64,000 nucleotides of DNA from Longimonas halophila. Lineage in GTDB: Bacteria > Bacteroidota > Rhodothermia > Rhodothermales > Salinibacteraceae. A model generated the notes under the pieces. The model was given only the letters and a program-made list of their open reading frames with translations, ran no database searches and was not told the origin of the DNA. Shown in pieces: positions 61,079-64,000 of this stretch. Made by a program: the position numbers and the translations under genes. Every line of letters begins with the position of its first letter. Positions within the stretch are counted from its first letter, which is position 1. Where the stretch lies: the NCBI RefSeq assembly GCF_002554705.1, contig NZ_PDEP01000013.1:1-64000 (forward strand), written 5' to 3'.

Positions 61079-62485
61079 CTACGCCGACCCTTGCGCGGCC
61101 CGATACGCCCGGTTGATGGCGAGCCATGCGCCGCTGTGGTAGCGGTAGTACGTCACAAACGCCGGAATCGCCGTCTCAAACACCAGCGCCAGATACACGC
61201 CCCACAGCCCGAGCGGCGTCACAGTGCCTGCGTACGCGATCGGAAGCGCAAACAAGAAGAGTCCGGCCAGCTGCCCGTAGAACGGCCAGGTCGTATCGCC
61301 TCCAGCGCGGAGCGGACCCAGCGCGCCGTTCAGCAGGCCGTGGAACATCACGCTCACGCACGTGGCGCGGAGCAGCGCCACCGTTGTCGGAATGAGCTCC
61401 GGATCCTGCACGAACAGGTAGCTCACCGGACGCGCCCCCACAAAGATCGCCAGCGCCCCCAGTGCATACACGGCCACCGTAAAGCGCAGGGTGTCGTGAC
61501 CGTACGCCTCAGCTTCTGAGTCGTCGTTGCGGCCCAGCGCCTGCCCGACCAGACTGCTGGAGGCGAGCCCAAAGCCCCAGCCCGGCGTGTTCATGAGGCC
61601 GCGCATCCGAAGCGCCACCACGTAGGCCGCCACCACATTCGGCCCAAAGAACGCCACAATCGCCATCATCGGGAAGCGTCCGCCGCCCTGCGCCACCTTG
61701 CGCAGGGCCAGCGGGGTGCCCACCTGCACCAGACGTTTGGCCGTGGCCCGGTCCCCGAGCGCAGCCCGTGCATCCCACTGAATGGGAAGCGCGCCCACAT
61801 ACGGTAGACGTCCGCGTACAAAGCCCCAGGCCAGCACGCCCGTCACCGAGGCCCCACCGAGCACCGTGCCCAGCGCCGCGCCTGCCACGCCCATGTCGAA
61901 CACAAAGATGAGCACCCCGCTCAGTATAACGTTGGCGATGGCCCCACCGGCCCGAATCACCATCGGGATCCACGCCTCGTTGGCGCCGACCAGCGCGCGG
62001 CTGCCCACCAGATTGAGCGCGGCAAAGGGCATCGCCCAGCTTGCAATCGACAGATACGTGACGCCATGTGCCACCGCTGCCTCGCCCGAGCCAATCAGCC
62101 GGATGAGCGGCTCCGTCATTCCCGTGAACAGCGCCACCAGCGGCAACGTCGTAAGCAGTCCCAGCGCCGCGCTCTGCACCACCGCCGTGGTGATGCCGGG
62201 ATGCTCGCCCGCCCCAAATCGCTGCGATACCAGGCTAATCGTGCCCCCCGCAATGCCACCGCCCAGCATGTACGCGAGCGTCCAGTACGGCACGCCATAG
62301 CCGATGCCTGCAATGCCCGCAGCACCCACCGTCAGACCCACCATCGCCACATCGGCGGTGGCCTTCGACATGCGCGCCAGGCCCGTCACAATACGCGGCC
62401 ACGCCAGCTCCGCAATCGCATCGCCGCGCCGTGCATCAATCCATCCCAAGCGGGCCAGCAAGCGGCCCACCTGTTCCAGCACCAT
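61079..62485 (-). CDS. MATE-family efflux transporter
   Basis: The protein (468 aa from ATG 62485) has twelve hydrophobic segments in two halves and the MATE/NorM pattern: ARMSKATADVAMVGLTVGAAG, GISG-like IAGIGYGVPYWTLAYML, QRFGAGEH at the end of the first helix pair, and SSLVGQALGRNDDSEAEAYG as the matching motif of the second half. MATE proteins export drugs or metabolites in exchange for Na+ or H+. A TTG at 62539 would add 18 residues. The propeller lipoprotein gene begins 86 bp after its stop. Confidence 0.92.
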   Translation of the reverse strand: MVLEQVGRLLARLGWIDARRGDAIAELAWPRIVTGLARMSKATADVAMVGLTVGAAGIAGIGYGVPYWTLAYMLGGGIAGGTISLVSQRFGAGEHPGITTAVVQSAALGLLTTLPLVALFTGMTEPLIRLIGSGEAAVAHGVTYLSIASWAMPFAALNLVGSRALVGANEAWIPMVIRAGGAIANVILSGVLIFVFDMGVAGAALGTVLGGASVTGVLAWGFVRGRLPYVGALPIQWDARAALGDRATAKRLVQVGTPLALRKVAQGGGRFPMMAIVAFFGPNVVAAYVVALRMRGLMNTPGWGFGLASSSLVGQALGRNDDSEAEAYGHDTLRFTVAVYALGALAIFVGARPVSYLFVQDPELIPTTVALLRATCVSVMFHGLLNGALGPLRAGGDTTWPFYGQLAGLFLFALPIAYAGTVTPLGLWGVYLALVFETAIPAFVTYYRYHSGAWLAINRAYRAAQGSA

Positions 62486-63792
62486 GCGAATCGGGTTGAG
62501 AAGAGAACGCACCAGGAAGAGCCGTTTGTACAAAGCCAACGAGTCGTATCATACTTGATCACCGTACACGGTCAGTCGCCGTGCAAGAGCCCTGTAGCAT
62601 GCATCCCTCACATGTTTTTGGCATCACCGAGTCTGCCGCATTTTTGTTTTAGGGGAAAGCGAGGGGCCGTGCCTCCCCCTGCATTCGACCCAGCTCCACA
62701 GCAGCGCACGTGTCCATCGGGGGCAGATGTGCCCAAGGGCAAAGGCCTGATTCCCCTCCATGGTTTTGTAGCAACCCGTAGGGACACGGCGCGCCGTGTC
62801 CCTACGGGTTCATGCCGGTAGGCAATATCCCTGGCACCGACGGGTCCCGTCGGTACGCCATTACGGACGGAGGACCGTCCTATTCGTGCTGCCAACGGGG
62901 GACTGTTGGCGGCAGGAACTTTTCATGAACGCTCGTCGCAAGGCTCTCTGATACTGTGAGATTAATCGCCGGATGTCGTCCAGCCTTGCAGTATGAAAGC
63001 TGTATCGTATCCGTTGGCGGCACGAGTTTTGGTAGTGGATGGACGTCAAGTGATCGCTCTCCCAATAAAAATCTGTCCTGGGGCGAACGGTCCCCTGTTC
63101 GCTCCCGTCAGCTCCGCCGGAGACGTTCGCGCCTCCTCGTCGCATAGCACAAAAAGCATGACCTTCGGCCTCTCTGCCGTGCGACGCAGGCTGTTCAGGG
63201 GCACAACTGGCATGACCCTTCGGGCCCCTCTGCCCCGCTGGTTTGGTTTGGATATCCCGGGCGTTCATCGAAGCCCGCTAAACAGATACGCGCCGTGTCC
63301 CTACGCATGTGAGACATGGTTTTTCTAAAACATGGCTGGTGGCACGCGACTGGGAGCGCAGCGTACGTCCCGTGCCTGTTGATGCTCCAGCGCACAAAAC
63401 GGAGAGGGGACCGTTGGCGACAGGAGAGCCGACAACATTCGGTACAATGTTCTTTGAAAGCAGGAAAACCCTCACCCTTGTTCCCTCTCCCAACAGGAGA
63501 GGGAGACTTGGCTTGCGGGGCGATTCAGCAAAGCAGAGCCCCATACTGAAACCGAAGGTGGTCTGCGCCAAATGCTATTAGCACAGCTTGCGTCCTGGGT
63601 AGCACGTCACTAAATGCGTACCACAGCGCTCCGTGTCCCTACGCATGTTCACACCGGCCGAGACCCACCAGGGGAACAGCGTAGCCGAGAACGCAAGCAG
63701 TGCCAGAAGTGCCCCCACCGGGGCACATCCAGCGCGCATGTACGTTACTATTGTCTTCCAAATCACTGCTTCCGCATCCCCCTGATTCTGCT
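62486..63792. repeat. Repeat-rich intergenic region
   Basis: About 1.3 kb without a supported gene. It contains a perfect 38-bp palindrome at 62773-62810 (half-site CGCCGTGTCCCTACGGGTT), further half-copies near 63291-63309 and 63631-63648 (CCGTGTCCCTACGCATG), hairpins such as CTGCCAAC...GTTGGCGGCAG near 62890-62915, and the truncated mobile element C. All longer open frames here read through these repeats. Confidence 0.7.
63031..63140. mobile_element. MITE-like element, copy C (truncated)
   Basis: The left end GGTAGTGG...CAAGTGAT (63031-63054) and about 80 bp of interior (TCGCTCTCCCAATAA, GCGAACGGTCCCCTGTTCGC) match copies A and B. I found no right end, so this copy lost its distal part; the 3' boundary given is approximate. 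Confidence 0.72.
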
Positions 63793-64000
63793 ATGTCCAC
63801 AGAGTCCACCCCCACCGATCCCGCGGTCGACACCACACAAGCCGCGCCCGAACTCGGCAACCAGTACACCAGCGACCGCGTGCTCACCAGCTACCTGAAG
63901 CGTACCCTCCCCGGCGAGGTGCTGGATGCCGCCTCCGACGCGCTGCACGCGCTGGGCGAGCGCGCTGGCGGCGATCTCTACGCGCTGCAGCAGGCCGACC
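63793..64000 (+). CDS. Acyl-CoA dehydrogenase family protein, N-terminal part
   Basis: The gene begins MSTESTPTDPAVDTTQAAPE and runs off the window edge after 69 residues. The segment YTSDRVLTSYLKRTLPGEVL followed by LHALGERAGGDLYALQQAD looks like the N-terminal helical domain of a branch of acyl-CoA dehydrogenases common in Bacteroidota. The FAD-binding part is not visible, so the call is provisional. Confidence 0.6.
   Translation, partial: MSTESTPTDPAVDTTQAAPELGNQYTSDRVLTSYLKRTLPGEVLDAASDALHALGERAGGDLYALQQAD

Noticed and set aside
62486..63792. CRISPR array in the repeat-rich region
   Set aside because: The repeats are palindromes at irregular distances with no constant repeat-spacer pattern, and no cas genes are near.

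Overview
The window looks like chromosome from a GC-rich, probably halophilic member of the Rhodothermota/Salinibacter group (Bacteroidota sensu lato). The evidence is a PorQ-like type IX secretion gene, a tmRNA tag ending ADDYTYAMAA, many acidic proteins, LytS/LytTR signalling, a TonB receptor with a carboxypeptidase-like N-terminal domain, and few Shine-Dalgarno sequences. The placement is inferred from protein style; no search was run.

Region 1 (1-7.8 kb) is an array of integron-type gene cassettes. Nine good attC sites, plus two degenerate or partial ones, separate eleven cassettes. All cassette genes read on the minus strand and most start 15-75 bp after the preceding recombination box. 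The cargo is typically varied: a decayed DUF433/PIN-like toxin pair, lipoproteins, membrane proteins, an ester-cyclase-like protein, RidA, a TIR-domain protein with a winged-helix-like tail (a likely anti-phage effector), and orphans. No integron integrase lies in the window, so this is either a CALIN (attC cluster without integrase) or part of a larger integron. A transposase tail borders the low-coordinate end and two 21-bp palindromic repeats border the other.

Region 2 (8-14.7 kb, minus strand) holds housekeeping genes: YjbQ family, an EEP-family lipoprotein, lgt, hisS, a PtsN-like EIIA, an aspartate/glutamate racemase and a lipoprotein. Region 3 (15-31 kb, mostly plus strand) has tRNA-Gln, prs, rplY/ctc, pth, a two-lipoyl-domain E2 acyltransferase, a tyrosine-recombinase-fold protein lacking both catalytic arginines, porQ (minus), secA, recN, a phosphohexomutase and a DinB-fold protein. 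Region 4 (31-44.7 kb) has ssrA, mazG, a type III polyketide synthase, an AbrB/Doc toxin-antitoxin pair, Uma2, a class V aminotransferase, an RluD-family synthase, two tandem I9-inhibitor-like lipoproteins, a deaminase, a CysQ-like phosphatase, an HsdR-N domain protein, an AttH/CrtC-like protein and higBA. Region 5 (44.7-64 kb) has a LolCDE-like ABC exporter, mutL with an apparently dead endonuclease site, a TonB receptor, a TPR protein, a LytS/LytTR two-component pair, an SLC13 transporter, a 6-bladed propeller lipoprotein, a MATE transporter, and the start of an acyl-CoA dehydrogenase.

Scattered through regions 3-5 is a MITE-like family: five copies with 24-bp inverted termini (GGTAG...TAAGTGAT). 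The four complete copies are flanked by 8-bp direct repeats (two perfect, two with one mismatch), so they are footprints of a mobile element whose transposase is elsewhere. Several smaller hairpin repeat families fill the other gaps.
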